From Serratia sp. PL17 (GTDB lineage Bacteria > Pseudomonadota > Gammaproteobacteria > Enterobacterales > Enterobacteriaceae): 64,000 nucleotides of DNA. A program made the translations under genes and the position numbers. The stretch lies in assembly GCF_017832355.1 (NCBI RefSeq), contig NZ_JAFIBY010000001.1, forward strand, positions 806,001 through 870,000. Reading direction: 5' to 3'. Below are positions 17,397-25,955 of this stretch, piece by piece; position 1 is the stretch's first letter; each line of letters opens with the position of its first letter. The notes beneath the pieces were generated by a model. It searched no databases and was not told where the DNA came from. It was given only the letters and a program-made list of their open reading frames with translations.

Positions 17397-18331
17397 AAAA
17401 CACCCTTATTTCCCATGACTATCTGGATATTTCGCCGGAAGTTGCCGAGGCCTTGGCCAATAAGCGCCCGGTTGTGGCTCTGGAATCCACCATCATCTCT
17501 CACGGCATGCCATACCCGCAAAACGTACAGACTGCGCTGGACGTTGAGCAAAAGATCCGTGACAACGGCGCGGTGCCCGCCACGATTGCCATTATCAAGG
17601 GCCGCATGAAAGCGGGGTTAACCCGCGAGGAAATCGAACTGCTTGGCAAAGAAGGCCATAAGGTGGCGAAAGTCAGTCGTCGTGACCTGCCATTTATCGT
17701 TGCTGCCGGTAAACAGGGTGCGACAACGGTGGCCTCCACCATGATTATCGCCGAGATGGCGGGTATCCACGTTTTTGCTACCGGTGGCATTGGCGGAGTA
17801 CATCGTGGTGCTGAGCACACTTTTGATATTTCAGCGGATCTACAGGAACTGGCGCGCACTAACGTTGCGGTGATCTGCGCCGGCGCCAAGTCCATTTTAG
17901 ATTTAGGGCTGACCACAGAATATCTTGAAACGCACGGTGTGCCGCTGATTGGTTATCAGACCCCAACGCTGCCTGCGTTCTTTTGCCGCACCAGCCCTTT
18001 CAGCGTGAGCATTCAGTTGGATGCTCCGGCGGAAATTGCCCGGGCGATGGCAACCAAATGGCAGGCGGGCCTGGAGGGCGGCATGGTGATTGCCAATCCG
18101 ATCCCTGCGGAGTATGCGGTGCCGGAAGATAAAATTAACGCCGCCATTGAGCGGGCAGTGCGTGAATCGGTTGAACAGGGCGTTCAGGGGAAGGACAGCA
18201 CGCCATTTTTACTGGCCCGGGTGGCTGAACTGACCGGTGGCGACAGCCTGACCGCCAATATTCAATTGGTGTTCAACAACGCCAAATTGGCAGCGCAGAT
18301 TGCGTGCTGTTATCAGAAGGAAGCGGCCTAA
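17393..18331 (+). CDS. psuG: pseudouridine-5'-phosphate glycosidase
   Basis: 312 residues, the expected length for PsuG. It splits pseudouridine 5'-phosphate into uracil and ribose 5-phosphate in the cytosol. Family blocks: [87 protein letters not shown] and [10 protein letters not shown]. Translationally coupled to psuK by ATGA overlap, giving the complete two-step breakdown route. Confidence 0.95.
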   Translation: MKNTLISHDYLDISPEVAEALANKRPVVALESTIISHGMPYPQNVQTALDVEQKIRDNGAVPATIAIIKGRMKAGLTREEIELLGKEGHKVAKVSRRDLPFIVAAGKQGATTVASTMIIAEMAGIHVFATGGIGGVHRGAEHTFDISADLQELARTNVAVICAGAKSILDLGLTTEYLETHGVPLIGYQTPTLPAFFCRTSPFSVSIQLDAPAEIARAMATKWQAGLEGGMVIANPIPAEYAVPEDKINAAIERAVRESVEQGVQGKDSTPFLLARVAELTGGDSLTANIQLVFNNAKLAAQIACCYQKEAA

Positions 18332-18381
18332 GACATTGTGCGGGGATAGGATTGGGGCGCTTCACCCCGCTTGAGTGAATC

Positions 18382-18401
18382 GGGGCGAATTTATTCGCCC
18401 C
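18382..18401 (+). promoter_or_regulatory. intercistronic palindrome psuG-psuT
   Basis: GGGGCGAA / TTCGCCCC with an AT-rich loop, a 20-nt perfect palindrome in the 142-bp gap. No T run follows, so RNA processing or partial termination is more likely than full termination. Confidence 0.55.
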
Positions 18402-18473
18402 TTACAGATGCGGCATGTATTGCCGTTAGCAACGCTGCGGCTTGAAATACACCGGATACAAAAGGATGGATTT

Positions 18474-19745
18474 ATGGACTTGCTGCGCAGTCTGTTTGGT
18501 ATCTGTATTCTTCTCCTTATTGCGTTTGTTTTTTCCAACAACCGAAAAAGAATCAGCCTAAGAACCGTAAGCAGTGCATTAATACTGCAAGTGCTTCTCG
18601 GCGCGATAATGTTGTATGTGCCCGCCGGTAAGTGGGTGATTAATGCGATTGCCGGTAGCGTCAATAAAGTTATTTCGTACAGCGATGCGGGCAGTGCATT
18701 TATTTTCGGTGGCTTGGTTGGGCCGAAAATGAATGTTTTGTTTGACGGCGCGGGTTTTGTTTTCGCTTTTCATGTTCTGCCGGCAATCATTTTTATTACT
18801 GCGCTGATCTCTATTCTTTATTACCTGGGCGTGATGGGCTGGGTGATTAACCTATTGGGTTATGTTTTCCAGAAAATGCTGCGGATCAGCAAGGTCGAGG
18901 CTTTTGCCGCGGTAACCACCATTTTTTTGGGGCAGAACGAGCTGCCGGCTGTCCTGAAGCCTTTTATTAGCAAGATGAACCGCAATGAGCTGTTTACCGT
19001 GATTTGCAGCGGAATGGCGTCGATCGCCGGATCGATGCTGGTGGGCTACGCCGGCCTTGGCGTACCTATTGAATATTTACTGGCGGCTTCGCTGATGGCG
19101 ATCCCCGGAGGGATACTGTTTGCACGGATGCTGAGCCCGGCAACCGAGGTGTCGCAGGTCGAGTTCAGCCAAATGTCATTTAGCGAAAAACGTCCTGCCA
19201 GCATTATCGAAGCGGCGGCCGGCGGCGCAATGCTCGGGCTGAAAATTGCGGTAGGTGTCGCTACCGTGGTGATGGCATTTGTGGCGTTAATTGCGTTGAT
19301 TAATGGCCTGATTGGGGGCGTGGGCGGCCTGTTGGGCTGGGAACACCTGAGCCTGGAAAGGCTGTTCGGTTATCTGTTTTCTCCGTTGGCATACATCATG
19401 GGGGTTAATTGGGACAACGCAGGCTTGGTTGGCGGCCTGATTGGGCAAAAGCTGGCCATCAACGAATTTGTCGCTTACGTAAATTTTTCTGCCTACCTTA
19501 AAGACACCGTTGCCGCGCTGGATCCAAAAACTGTCGCTGTGATTTCCTTCGCGCTGTGCGGGTTCGCCAACTTTGGCTCGATCGCCGTGGTGGTTGGGGC
19601 ATTCAGTGCGGTAGCCCCTGACCGAGCTTCGGATATTGCCAGCCTGGGGCTGCGCGCGTTGCTGGCCGCCACATTATCTAATCTGATGAGCGCCACTATC
19701 GCCGGGTTGTTTATCGGTTTGGGGGCGTTGACTCTTGCAGGATGA
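18474..19745 (+). CDS. psuT: pseudouridine/nucleoside transporter, CNT family
   Basis: 423-residue inner-membrane protein of the concentrative nucleoside transporter family, like E. coli PsuT/NupX. Opens with a TM helix (LRSLFGICILLLIAFVFS). Motifs: FIFGGLVGP, TTIFLGQNELPAVLKPF, MASIAGSMLVGYAGLGVP and the C-terminal CGFANFGSIAVVVG. Probably proton- or sodium-coupled uptake of pseudouridine for PsuK and PsuG. The ATG at 18474 has AAAGGA upstream; the frame opens earlier but those residues are not hydrophobic. Confidence 0.87.
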   Translation: MDLLRSLFGICILLLIAFVFSNNRKRISLRTVSSALILQVLLGAIMLYVPAGKWVINAIAGSVNKVISYSDAGSAFIFGGLVGPKMNVLFDGAGFVFAFHVLPAIIFITALISILYYLGVMGWVINLLGYVFQKMLRISKVEAFAAVTTIFLGQNELPAVLKPFISKMNRNELFTVICSGMASIAGSMLVGYAGLGVPIEYLLAASLMAIPGGILFARMLSPATEVSQVEFSQMSFSEKRPASIIEAAAGGAMLGLKIAVGVATVVMAFVALIALINGLIGGVGGLLGWEHLSLERLFGYLFSPLAYIMGVNWDNAGLVGGLIGQKLAINEFVAYVNFSAYLKDTVAALDPKTVAVISFALCGFANFGSIAVVVGAFSAVAPDRASDIASLGLRALLAATLSNLMSATIAGLFIGLGALTLAG

Positions 19746-19824
19746 TTTTTGCCTGGTTTAACCATCAGCCGTTATCTTGCGCTGTAAACTTGCGCATTAG
19801 ATAAGTGAGTACTAATGTTTAGTC

Positions 19825-20139
19825 ATGAATGAAAATGACATCTTCAAAGCGCTGGCGGATCCCACCCGGCGCACCATCTTCGAGAAACTGGCCGCTGGCA
19901 GCATGAATGCCAGCGCGCTGCGTGAAGGTATGCCTATCAGCCAATCGGCGATGTCACAGCATTTGGCGGTGTTGCGGCAGGCTGGTCTGGTGTGCGAAGC
20001 GCGCCAGGGCCGTTTCGTCAATTATCAGGTGGATCCACTCGGACTGGCACTGATAGCCCAGTGGCTGGATAAATACCGTGCCTTCTGGCCGGCACGTATC
20101 GACAGGTTGAACGTGTTGTTAAAGGAGATGGACCAATGA
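19825..20139 (+). CDS. ArsR-family transcriptional regulator
   Basis: 104-residue winged helix-turn-helix protein: FKALADPTRRTIFEKLAAG, then the recognition region MPISQSAMSQHLAVLRQAGLV and the wing ARQGRFVNYQV. It lacks the cysteine metal site (ELCVCDL) of arsenic-type ArsR. It matches the group paired with SRPBCC/AHSA1 proteins. The stop overlaps the next start by 4 nt. It probably represses its own short operon. Confidence 0.88.
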   Translation: MNENDIFKALADPTRRTIFEKLAAGSMNASALREGMPISQSAMSQHLAVLRQAGLVCEARQGRFVNYQVDPLGLALIAQWLDKYRAFWPARIDRLNVLLKEMDQ

Positions 20140-20474
20140 ACCCGACCGATGCCAACCCGCAGTCACTGGTGCTGGAATACCGTCTCGATGCACCGGTAGA
20201 GAAGGTCTGGCGGGCGATTGGCATCCCGGCATTGCGCGAACAATGGTTACCGAATACTACATTGGCCGATGCTGAACCTGTTGCGGTGACACCGGGCAAA
20301 GAAATCAGTTACCGGATGCGTGATGACCAACCTCCGTTCCTCGAAAGCACCGTGACGTTGCAAATTCAGCCCACCGCGGCGGGTGGCAGCCTGCTGCGTG
20401 TTATTCACCGGCTAAACGACGACCGGTTAACGGCAGCGAACGACAGCGGATGCCACCTGATGCGCGCTGCCTGA
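20136..20474 (+). CDS. SRPBCC (AHSA1-like) domain protein
   Basis: 112 residues. [27 protein letters not shown] is the typical first strand and helix of the START/Bet v 1-like fold. It is translationally coupled to the ArsR gene, a pairing common in bacteria. At 112 residues it is shorter than the usual 140-160 of AHSA1 proteins, and the end ([15 protein letters not shown]) looks unlike the family's final helix, so it may be truncated. The ligand is unknown. Confidence 0.75.
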   Translation: MNPTDANPQSLVLEYRLDAPVEKVWRAIGIPALREQWLPNTTLADAEPVAVTPGKEISYRMRDDQPPFLESTVTLQIQPTAAGGSLLRVIHRLNDDRLTAANDSGCHLMRAA

Positions 20475-20515
20475 CGTTCAATTTATCTTTCCAATCTGAA
20501 AACAGGAGTTCACCC

Positions 20516-21112
20516 ATGCGTGAATCGATGCTGCTCGTCCCTATGGTGGTGGAACAGACCAGCCAGGGAGAACGTTCGTTCGACATTTATTCGCGCTTAC
20601 TGCGTGACCGTATCGTTTTCATGAACGGCGAGGTAAACGATCAGGTGGCTGAAATGCTCTGTGCTCAGCTGCTGTTTCTTGAGGCTGAAAATCCAGAGAA
20701 ACCGATCAATCTGTACATCAATTCGCCGGGCGGCGTGATCACCAGTGGTTTTGCCATTTACGACACCATGCAATACATCAATGCGCCAGTGCATACGTTA
20801 TGTATGGGCACCGCGCGTTCGATGGGATCATTGTTGCTGATGGCGGGGGAAGCGGGGCATCGCATGGCGCTGCCCAATGCTAGCTTGCATGTGCACCAGC
20901 CACTGGGAGGTTTTCAGGGGCAGGCGTCAGATATTCTGATCCACGCTGAAGAGATGAAGCGCACCAAGCACACCGTGATCCGGCTGTACGCCGAACACTG
21001 TGGCCGTAGCTATGAAGAGGTCGAGCGTGTTCTCGATCGCGACCGCTTTATGAGTGCTGATGAGGCGGTAGAGTGGGGGTTGATTGATAAGGTGCTACGC
21101 GCTCGCGGATAA
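20516..21112 (+). CDS. ClpP-like serine protease paralogue
   Basis: 198 residues. The ClpP fold and catalytic triad are intact: Ser102 (GTARSMGS), His127 (HVHQPLGG) and Asp176 ([11 protein letters not shown]), with the same spacing as E. coli ClpP (25 and 49 residues). [23 protein letters not shown] is conserved. The N-terminal propeptide is shorter than in E. coli, and Gln-Ala-Ala before the Ser is replaced by Thr-Ala-Arg. No clpX or tig is adjacent, so this is a second ClpP, not the housekeeping copy. AGGAG precedes the ATG. Whether it pairs with ClpA/X or forms mixed rings is unknown. Confidence 0.9.
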   Translation: MRESMLLVPMVVEQTSQGERSFDIYSRLLRDRIVFMNGEVNDQVAEMLCAQLLFLEAENPEKPINLYINSPGGVITSGFAIYDTMQYINAPVHTLCMGTARSMGSLLLMAGEAGHRMALPNASLHVHQPLGGFQGQASDILIHAEEMKRTKHTVIRLYAEHCGRSYEEVERVLDRDRFMSADEAVEWGLIDKVLRARG

Positions 21113-21658
21113 CGTGTTCAGCAGACGATCAAGAGCCTGTTGATATTGCTTTTGTAGTGCCTGGACTTGTAGGGGCTCGCCGCGAACCGAAACAAGGGCC
21201 AAGCCACTGCCATGCGCGTGATCAATCAAAATATCGCGCCAAAGAAGGGGATCTGTCGTGATCTTGGCCAGCAAGGCCATGAGGCGATCGGTGATCTGAC
21301 GGGTTACCCCGGCAAAGGCTTCGGGTGTAGCAAAAATCGCCAGCGTTAATTGGGGATGGTGACCCACAGCACGGTGGTAGCGAGTGAGCAAAGTGCGAAT
21401 TTCTGCCTGATGATCTGGCAACCCGTCCAATCCTGCCAGCGTTTCCGCATAAACGCGATCCGACAAGGCGCGTAGCAGCCCGGCAAGGTCACCAATGTGG
21501 TGATACAGGCTCATTGGTGTGACGCCAAGCCGGGCGGCGAGGGCACGCATCGTCAGCCCTTGTCCGCCACTTTCATCCATCAGGCCAAGAGCGGCATTCA
21601 GAATGTCATCTCGCGCCACCCCTTTGCCGTTGGTCGGCCGTCCGCGTGGGCGCGTCAC
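21095..21658 (-). CDS. TetR-family transcriptional regulator
   Basis: 187 residues. An N-terminal TetR helix-turn-helix ([39 protein letters not shown]) is followed by a variable ligand-binding domain. The start overlaps the stop of the upstream reductase gene by 4 nt, so the two form one operon. Its 3' end overlaps the clpP-like gene by 18 nt on the opposite strand. Ligand unknown. Confidence 0.88.
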   Translation of the reverse strand: MTRPRGRPTNGKGVARDDILNAALGLMDESGGQGLTMRALAARLGVTPMSLYHHIGDLAGLLRALSDRVYAETLAGLDGLPDHQAEIRTLLTRYHRAVGHHPQLTLAIFATPEAFAGVTRQITDRLMALLAKITTDPLLWRDILIDHAHGSGLALVSVRGEPLQVQALQKQYQQALDRLLNTLSASA

Positions 21659-22194
21659 TGGGGTAGCACCCTATAGTGGGACTGCACCAGGCCCGAAGGG
21701 AAGCTTCGGCTTGATACCAGTGCTAAACCGATGTCTTGTGCCATATCGCCGAACAACGGCCGGCCCGAACCCAGTAGCACGGGAACGGTGGTGATCACCA
21801 TATCGGCGATCAGCCCCTCGCGCAGGAAGGACTGTATTAATTGCCCGCCATCAACATACACCCGATGCACTCCCTGCTCGGCCAATGACTCAAGCGCGTG
21901 CTTTGGCGTGAGAGTGGAGAACCGGACTTTGCTCTCCAGAGCCAGAGGAACCGGTTCTTTGGCCAGCTGTTCGGACAGCACGAGTACCGGGAGGTTATAA
22001 GGCCAGCTATCGAAGGTGAGCACTTTTTCATAAGTGCCTCTTCCCATCAGGATCATCTCTTTGTCAGCGATAAAGTCGTCGAAACCATGATCTTCGGCCG
22101 AGGTGTCGCGTTGCAATAGCCAGTCGATGTCGCCATTTTGCCGTGCGATAAAACCATCCAGACTGCATGCGATGAAAACGTGTGCGGTAACCAT
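21655..22194 (-). CDS. RibD C-terminal/dihydrofolate reductase-like protein
   Basis: 179 residues. VFIACSLDGFIARQNGDIDWL, ILMGRGTYEKVLTFDSWPY, VYVDGGQLIQSFLREGLIADMVITTVPVLLGSGRPLF are the hallmarks of the RibD_C/DHFR-like family (compare YyaP/YwjB), NADPH-dependent reductases of unknown substrate. The ATG at 22194 has GGAG 6 nt upstream, whereas the frame runs on to 22314 without one. First gene of an operon with the TetR regulator. Confidence 0.83.
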   Translation of the reverse strand: MVTAHVFIACSLDGFIARQNGDIDWLLQRDTSAEDHGFDDFIADKEMILMGRGTYEKVLTFDSWPYNLPVLVLSEQLAKEPVPLALESKVRFSTLTPKHALESLAEQGVHRVYVDGGQLIQSFLREGLIADMVITTVPVLLGSGRPLFGDMAQDIGLALVSSRSFPSGLVQSHYRVLPQ

Positions 22195-22209
22195 TGAGCG
22201 CTCCATATT

Positions 22210-22222
22210 TATACGCTGTATA
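22210..22222. promoter_or_regulatory. 13-bp palindrome, candidate TetR operator
   Basis: TATAC-GCT-GTATA lies 15 bp upstream of the reductase start, where a repressor encoded by the second gene of the operon could bind. Short, so only suggestive. Confidence 0.35.
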
Positions 22223-22263
22223 TTATTGCGCTGACGTGGCTCAAAATCAATATCATCGGTTAA

Positions 22264-22292
22264 AACAAAAAATCCACGTTGGGGGGTGGATT
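22264..22292 (-). terminator. minus-strand terminator in the reductase leader region
   Basis: Read on the minus strand, AATCCAC / GTGGATT arms are followed by TTTTTTGTTTTA. No minus-strand gene lies immediately upstream, so it may end a leader or an unannotated RNA. Confidence 0.5.
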
Positions 22293-22538
22293 GAGATAAC
22301 TGACGAACTCTCAATTTCCGTACTCGCAGAACTATGCAGCAAAAATCGTAAAGCAGAGCAGGGGATGGTTGCCGCCTGTGGTTGTCATTCTGATTGCGCG
22401 TTTATTGTCGGGCGCTCAATTTACATGCTGACAATGCTGTTCGTTCGATAAGGTTTTATGTTCGTCCAGCTATGCAGCATTGCGCGTGATCCACGTAATC
22501 TCCTCCCTGAATTTTACTGACACCGAGGAGAATGACTA

Positions 22539-23288
22539 ATGAAACGCTTTGAAAATAAAGTAGCCCTGGTTACAGGCAGTTCAAAGGGAATTGGCGCAGC
22601 GATTGCTAAACGCCTGGCGGCAGAAGGCGCCGTTGTTTTCATTAACTATTCCCGTGGGCAAGACGATGCCAATAGATTGGTTAAAGCGATCAATGAGCAA
22701 GGCGGCGTCGCTTTCCCGTTGCAGGCTAACGTCGGTATCGAAGCCGAAGTTAACGGGTTGATTCAAGAAATTGTCGAGCAATATGGCCGGTTAGACGTAT
22801 TGGTCAATAATGCCGGGGTTTATGCGACGAACAGTCTGGAAGCGTTCAGCGATAGCGAATATGAGAGACATTTTAATCTGAATGTGAAAGGGCTGATTTA
22901 TTGCTGCAAGGCGGCGGTCGCCGCTATGCCTGAATCTGGCGGCAGCATCGTCAATATTAGCTCTAGCGTAACTTCGTTTACGCCAGCCAATTCGCTGGTG
23001 TATACCGCGTCAAAAGCTGCGGTGGATTCAATCACCAAGACATTGGCTAATGAACTCGGTGGGCGAAATATTCGAGTCAATGCGGTCAATCCGGGGCTGG
23101 TTATAACCGAAGGTGTGCATGACAGCGGCTTCTTTGACACCGGGTTTAAAACGCACATTGAGTCAATTACGCCGCTGGGCCGGATTGGCACGCCTGAGGA
23201 CATTGCGCCGGCCGTGGCTTATCTCGCGTCGGATGAGGCGGGTTGGGTGACGGGTGAGAACCTGATCGTCGGCGGCGGCTTACATTAA
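22539..23288 (+). CDS. short-chain dehydrogenase/reductase (FabG-like)
   Basis: 249-residue classical SDR: GSSKGIG (residues 13-19), NNAG, the serine of NISSSVTSFTPANSLV and YTASK. The C-terminus WVTGENLIVGGGLH is the FabG-type end. GAGGAG lies upstream of the ATG. Its stop overlaps the ALDH start by 1 nt (TAATG), so an alcohol-to-aldehyde-to-acid sequence by the two enzymes is plausible. The substrate is not readable from sequence. Confidence 0.87.
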   Translation: MKRFENKVALVTGSSKGIGAAIAKRLAAEGAVVFINYSRGQDDANRLVKAINEQGGVAFPLQANVGIEAEVNGLIQEIVEQYGRLDVLVNNAGVYATNSLEAFSDSEYERHFNLNVKGLIYCCKAAVAAMPESGGSIVNISSSVTSFTPANSLVYTASKAAVDSITKTLANELGGRNIRVNAVNPGLVITEGVHDSGFFDTGFKTHIESITPLGRIGTPEDIAPAVAYLASDEAGWVTGENLIVGGGLH

Positions 23289-24775
23289 TGCTTGTTGGAA
23301 TGAATATGAAATTGAATAAAGCCTACGGGCCCCTGATTAACAACGTATTTGAGCTGGATGGCGCAGACATCCATCCTGTCATTTCGCCCTCGACTGGAGA
23401 ACGTCTGGCGGATTTGCACTACTGCAACGAACAGGATGTTGAACGCGCCGTCCTGGCGGCACAAGCCGCTTTCCCAGCATGGAAAGCGTTAGGGCAACAG
23501 GCCCGCGCACGCCTGGTGCTGCAACTGGCGGATATGCTGGAAAGCGACATGGAAAGAATGGCACACATCGACGCGCAGGATGTGGGCCGTTGTATCAGTG
23601 AAGTCCGCCGTGATTACCAAACGGCGGTCAGGCACTATCGCTATTTTGCTTCGGTGATCATGGGGCATGAGGACACCGGAAGGGGGATTGCAGATGGCTA
23701 CAGCCTGGCGAAGCGCGAGCCGCTTGGCGTGTGTGGACAGATTATTCCCTGGAATGCACCGGCCATTATGGCGGCATTCAAATTGGCACCGGCGTTGGTG
23801 ACCGGTAATACGGTGGTGCTGAAGGCCGATGAAAACGCTTCGCTTTCGACCCTGGAACTGGGAAAGATGATTGCCAAGATTTTCCCCGCTGGCGTCGTCA
23901 ACATCATTACCGGGTTGGGGAGCGTGGCGGGGGCGGCGCTCACCGGCAATAAAAAGGTGCGCAAGCTATCTTTCACCGGCAGCACGGAAGTAGGCAAGCT
24001 GGTCGCCAAGGCGGCGGCTGAACGGCTGGTGCCTGTCACGCTGGAACTGGGCGGCAAGAGCCCCAATATTGTGTTCCCTGATATCAGCGATATTGATGCG
24101 GTGGTGGATAACGTGACGTTCGCCGCCATCCACAATAACGGGCAGTCTTGCCTGGCGGGAACACGGCTGTTCGTTCATGCAGATATTTACGACAGTTTCT
24201 GTGCCAAGCTGGTGGCGTCTTTTGAACGCGTTCGTATAGGTTCGCCTTTAGAGGAGCACTCTCGCGTCAGCTGCCTGGTTTCTGAAAAACAGGGCATGCG
24301 GGTGCTCGCTTATATACAAACGGGCCTTGATGAGGGCGCAACGTTGCTAACCGGTGGGAAACGCCGCATCGTAGCCGGTTGCGAGCAAGGGTACTTCATC
24401 GAACCTACGATTTTTTCTGCGCAAAATACGATGCGTATTTGCCAGGAGGAAATTTTTGGGCCGGTACTGACGTTGATCAAATGGTCTGATTACGAAGAGA
24501 TGATCGCGCAGGCTAACGATAGCGAATATGGCCTGGCATCAGGGATCTACACTACCAGTCTGAAAAACGCCATGGATACCGCCGACAGGCTGGAAGCGGG
24601 CTCCGTTTGGATCAACCGTTATTCAAATATTACCGATGGCACCGCCTTCGGCGGCTACAAGAACAGCGGGATTGGTCGAGAGTTTTGCAAAGAAACGCTC
24701 AATGCCTACACGCAAATTAAAACAATAACGTTGCAGACGGATCTCCCCGCTGTCTGGTTTGCAGAAAAAGCATAA
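23288..24775 (+). CDS. NAD(P)-dependent aldehyde dehydrogenase
   Basis: 495 residues. ALDH superfamily with GQIIPWNAPAIMAAFKLAPAL, the cofactor-loop FTGSTEVGKLV, general-base Glu in LELGGKSPN, nucleophile Cys in NNGQSCLAGTRL and the terminal NRYSNITDGTAFGGYKNSGIGRE. Oxidises an aldehyde to the acid. Coupled to the upstream SDR gene; start codons at 23300 and 23306 are alternatives. A convergent AraC regulator follows. Confidence 0.93.
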   Translation: MLVGMNMKLNKAYGPLINNVFELDGADIHPVISPSTGERLADLHYCNEQDVERAVLAAQAAFPAWKALGQQARARLVLQLADMLESDMERMAHIDAQDVGRCISEVRRDYQTAVRHYRYFASVIMGHEDTGRGIADGYSLAKREPLGVCGQIIPWNAPAIMAAFKLAPALVTGNTVVLKADENASLSTLELGKMIAKIFPAGVVNIITGLGSVAGAALTGNKKVRKLSFTGSTEVGKLVAKAAAERLVPVTLELGGKSPNIVFPDISDIDAVVDNVTFAAIHNNGQSCLAGTRLFVHADIYDSFCAKLVASFERVRIGSPLEEHSRVSCLVSEKQGMRVLAYIQTGLDEGATLLTGGKRRIVAGCEQGYFIEPTIFSAQNTMRICQEEIFGPVLTLIKWSDYEEMIAQANDSEYGLASGIYTTSLKNAMDTADRLEAGSVWINRYSNITDGTAFGGYKNSGIGREFCKETLNAYTQIKTITLQTDLPAVWFAEKA

Positions 24776-24815
24776 CAGCATAAGAAATGCACAGGGATGT
24801 GCCGCCGTTGGTTCG

Positions 24816-25730
24816 TCAGGGAACATGGTTACTGATGTAACTTCTTGGCGATTCCCCCATGCTTTTTTTGAACGCGGTGCTGAACGCGCTTTCCGATTCG
24901 TATCCCAGATCAAATGCGATTTGGGATATTTTTTCTTTATTGGTCACCATTCGCTCGATGGCCAGGCTAAACCGCCAGACGCGGATATACTCGTTGACGC
25001 TATAGCCGGCCAGCCTTCTGAACTTTGTGGTAAAGGCGGTGCGTGACATGCCGGCAACTTTGGCGAGATCATCCAGACGCCATTTCTTTCCCGGCTGATC
25101 GTGTATGCAGGTCAGTGCCAGTCCGATATTTTTGTCAGCCATCGCATAAAACCAACCCTCGCCACGGCCAAGCGCGCCTGAGGACAACAGCACTCTCAAC
25201 GCCTGTGTAAAAATGATTTGTAAAAGATGTTCTGTGATTAACTCTGCACCGGGGCCCGGCTTTTCTATCTCCGATGACAGTCGGGTCAAGAAATCCTTAA
25301 TGCCCTCGTTTTCTTCTCTTTGCGTTTTGATCACTATGGGTTCAGGAAGACTGGTAATAAAGCGGAAGGTGTCGTTGATTTGGAATACGAATCGACAACC
25401 CACAAATGAGAAAGCGTTCCCTCCATTGGTAAAGTAAGAGGATCTGTCCTTCATCACGTGGATTTTTCTTATATCGATAGACGGGGCATTGGCGTTATCG
25501 AAAATACTGAATTCTCGTCCGCTTGATAAAATCAGCACATCGCCTTGGTCAATTTGATAAGTGGCTGTATCCCCATCCATTTTGATGAAAAACGAGCCGC
25601 TCTTGGCAATGTAGATCTTCATGCCGGAATATTCTGGAAACAGCGCTTTGGTATTGATAGCCATGTCAAAAGTGACAATTTTCTGACTGCTTATTTTTAG
25701 CCTGGAAACAATATCGGATAACGGATCCAT
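24816..25730 (-). CDS. AraC-family transcriptional regulator
   Basis: 304 residues from the second of two adjacent ATG codons, which has the better spacing to GCAGG; the first ATG is at 25733. The N-terminal cupin-like ligand domain (GSFFIKMDGDTATYQIDQGDVLILSSGREFSIFD) is followed by two AraC helix-turn-helix motifs: WRLDDLAKVAGMSRTAFTTKFRRLAG and ISQIAFDLGYESESAFSTAFKKSMG. Similar to AraC_binding_2/cupin_6 regulators of oxidoreductase genes. It faces the SDR-ALDH pair and lies divergent to an MFS transporter, both likely targets. Confidence 0.9.
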   Translation of the reverse strand: MDPLSDIVSRLKISSQKIVTFDMAINTKALFPEYSGMKIYIAKSGSFFIKMDGDTATYQIDQGDVLILSSGREFSIFDNANAPSIDIRKIHVMKDRSSYFTNGGNAFSFVGCRFVFQINDTFRFITSLPEPIVIKTQREENEGIKDFLTRLSSEIEKPGPGAELITEHLLQIIFTQALRVLLSSGALGRGEGWFYAMADKNIGLALTCIHDQPGKKWRLDDLAKVAGMSRTAFTTKFRRLAGYSVNEYIRVWRFSLAIERMVTNKEKISQIAFDLGYESESAFSTAFKKSMGESPRSYISNHVP

Positions 25731-25955
25731 CATTACCTGCTCTGATAAAATTTATTATTGGAATAATAGCTATTTTGGACATGTCTGTACATACCGCCCT
25801 GCGGCTGTCGTGGGTGAATACATGGTGTGTGTTGGCGGCCGTCTTTCAATAGGCTATTTGGCTTTAATGTCCGAATGATAAGAAAAAAAGTGCGGGGGCG
25901 AAAGTTCACGGTCTTGTAGGGTGTTACCCTTTGGGTTTTCAATGACGGTGGTATT

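Larger units (their letters stand above)
22195..22538. other. divergent intergenic region, reductase / SDR
   Basis: 344 bp holding the palindrome at 22210 and the terminator-like stem at 22264. The remaining 240 bp show no convincing gene on either strand. Confidence 0.5.

Noticed and set aside
22194-22451. Plus-strand ORF of 85 codons in the reductase/SDR gap
   Set aside because: No ribosome site, crosses the palindrome and the terminator-like stem, and gives no family-like sequence.
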